Shown in pieces: positions 62,572-64,000 of a stretch of DNA of 64,000 bases (positions are counted from its first letter, which is position 1; each line of letters opens with the position of its first letter). Made by a program: the position numbers and the translations under genes. The DNA is taken from assembly GCA_963795435.1 (NCBI GenBank), contig CAWCHV010000008.1, positions 1-64,000 on the forward strand, written 5' to 3'. The stretch comes from JAFKFI01 sp963795435. Its GTDB lineage: Bacteria > Pseudomonadota > Alphaproteobacteria > Acetobacterales > Acetobacteraceae. The notes under the pieces were generated by a model that made no database searches, had not been told where the DNA came from, and was given only the letters and a program-made list of their open reading frames with translations.

Positions 62572-64000
62572 ATGCCGCATTCGGCGCTGAACCGTAACGA
62601 AGCCGTGCACAGGAGCCCGAGCCGGGTAGACGTCGTCATCGTCGGAGCCGGTTTCGCCGGCATGTACATGCTGCACCGGGCGCGCCGCCTTGGGCTCACC
62701 GCGCGCGTCTTCGAGGCGGCCAGCGGCGTCGGCGGCACCTGGTACTGGAACCGCTATCCCGGTGCCCGCTGCGACGTCGAGAGTATGCAGTATTCCTACT
62801 CGTTCTCGCCCGAGCTGCAGCAGGAGTGGCAGTGGAGCGAGCTGTTCGCCTCGCAGCCGGAGATCCTGCGCTACGCCAACCACGTCGCCGACCGGCTCGA
62901 TCTGAGACGCGACATCCAGTTCGACACGCGCGTCACCGAGGCCCGCTTCGACGAGGCGACGCATCGCTGGGAGGTCGCGACGGATCGCGGCGACCGCGTT
63001 TCGGCGCCGTATTGCGTGATGGCGACCGGCTGCCTCTCGACCGCGCGAATGCCGGATTTTCCGGGCCTCGCGAGCTTCAAGGGCAAGACCTATCACACCG
63101 GCCACTGGCCGCACGAGGGGGTGGACCTTTCCGGCCAACGGGTCGGCGTCATCGGCACCGGCTCCTCGGCGATCCAGGCGATCCCGGTGATCGCCGAGCA
63201 GGCGGCCGAGCTGGTCGTGTTCCAGCGCACGCCGAACTACAGCATCCCGTCGCGCAATGGTCCGATGACCCCGGAGTATGAAGGATCGTGGAAGTCGGAA
63301 TATGTTGAGCGCCGGGCCAAGGCGCGGCAGATGCGCGGCGGCATCCTGTACGACGTGAACGAGAAATCCGCCCTGGAGGTCGCCGAAGACGAGCGGCGGC
63401 GCGAGTACCGAGGCGCGCTGGGCAACCGGGGGCACCGCCTTCATGGCGGCGTTCGGCGATCTCGCCGTGAACAAGCAGTCCAACGACACCGCCGCCGAGT
63501 TCGTGCGCGAGCGCATCCGCGAGATCGTGAAGGACCCCGCCACCGCCGAATTGCTCGCCGCGAAGGACTATCCGATCGGCACCAAGCGCATCTGCGTCGA
63601 TACGCATTATTTCGAGACCTACAATCGCGAGAATGTCTCGCTGGTCGATGTCCGGAACGCGCCAATCGCGGAAATAACCCCGGCCGGACTGCGCACGACA
63701 GAAGCGGAATATCAGTTCGACAGCATCGTGTTCGCCACCGGGTTCGACGCCATGACCGGCGCGGTGCTCAAGGTCGACATAAGCGGCCGCGACGGCCAGA
63801 GTTTGCGGGATAGCTGGGAGGCCGGCCCGCGCACCTATCTCGGCCTGATGACCGCCGGGTTCCCCAATTTGTTCCTCATCACCGGTCCGGGCAGTCCGTC
63901 GGTGCTGAGCAACATGATCGTGTCGATCGAGCAGCACGTGGACTGGGTGACCGACTGCATCGCGCATCTCGGCGCGCGCGGCTTCGACTGCATCGAGGCG
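62572..64000 (+). CDS. Flavin monooxygenase, Baeyer-Villiger type (frameshifted, cut by window end)
   Basis: A class B flavoprotein monooxygenase. DVVIVGAGFAGMYMLHRARR binds FAD, GGTWYWNRYPGARCDVES is typical, and FKGKTYHTGHWP is the BVMO fingerprint FxGxxxHxxxW(P). GVIGTGSSAIQ is the NADPH site. Near 63408 the frame breaks: GAGTACCGAGGCG where GAGTACGAGGCG would continue as ARWATGGTAFMAAFGDLAVN. The remainder to the window end (TAGFPNLFLITGPGSPSVLS) is in the shifted frame, implying one extra C. GAGGAG precedes the ATG. Substrate ketone unknown. Confidence 0.85.

Overview
The window looks like a chromosomal segment of a high-GC alphaproteobacterium. Support comes from an NDUFS4-type complex I accessory protein, a split mlaA/mlaC pair, dodecin, a CO-dehydrogenase-type molybdoenzyme maturation cluster and many ATGA-overlapping operons. 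The overall flavour fits the Acetobacteraceae or a neighbouring Rhodospirillales family. That placement is an inference from gene content and composition, since there is no rRNA in the window. Coding density is very high and most long open frames opposite real genes are GC-driven shadows.

Layout. 1-18.9 kb is mostly core housekeeping: O-antigen ligase, CinA, DUF2252, pgpA, slt and dapA, smpB, an RluA-type pseudouridine synthase, tRNA-Glu, mlaA/mlaC, metF, dodecin, a TPR glycosyltransferase-like protein, DoxX, ndk and an ABC-F ATPase. 19.2-28 kb is a catabolic block: two divergent acyl-CoA ligases, hydantoinase/oxoprolinase A and B, a class III aminotransferase and a double-CDGSH iron-sulfur protein. 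It is closed by an IS630 element inserted exactly behind the CDGSH stop codon. 29.3-35.5 kb holds an XRE regulator, a two-gene chromate transporter, an esterase, a CHAP protein, RidA and an amidase. 36.1-39.3 kb is a sugar-type ABC transporter without its ATPase.

39.3-46.2 kb (minus strand) is an accessory set for a molybdenum hydroxylase: coxG, MoxR, DUF29, coxE, two XdhC halves, a MoeA-like/MobA fusion and an ATP-grasp-like protein. The catalytic subunits are not in the window. 46-52.9 kb has an Na+/H+ antiporter-like protein, a PrpB-type lyase, an OFA-family transporter, and an operon of HDAC-like deacetylase, DUF192 and a ClpP-fold periplasmic protein. Around 53 kb, tRNA-Pro, the NDUFS4-like gene and tRNA-Arg are followed by a decayed copy of the tRNA-Arg 3' end and a PIN-toxin remnant, suggesting an old integration site. 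53.9-57.3 kb is an emrAB efflux operon with an HxlR regulator and a palindromic candidate operator. The end holds a TauD-type dioxygenase, a chemoreceptor, a secreted nine-repeat protein, a seven-copy 20-bp DNA repeat, an HtrA protease and a Baeyer-Villiger-type monooxygenase cut by the window end.

A cross-cutting oddity: at least four, probably six and possibly seven genes each carry what looks like exactly one extra base that breaks the frame (ATPase at 7.2-7.7 kb, membrane protein at 17.9 kb, coxG, OFA transporter, emrA, monooxygenase, and perhaps a small ORF at 14.6 kb). All are in the same direction (+1). This points to sequence-quality insertions or, less likely, a burst of gene decay. 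The IS630 shift is in the opposite sense and looks like a normal programmed frameshift.
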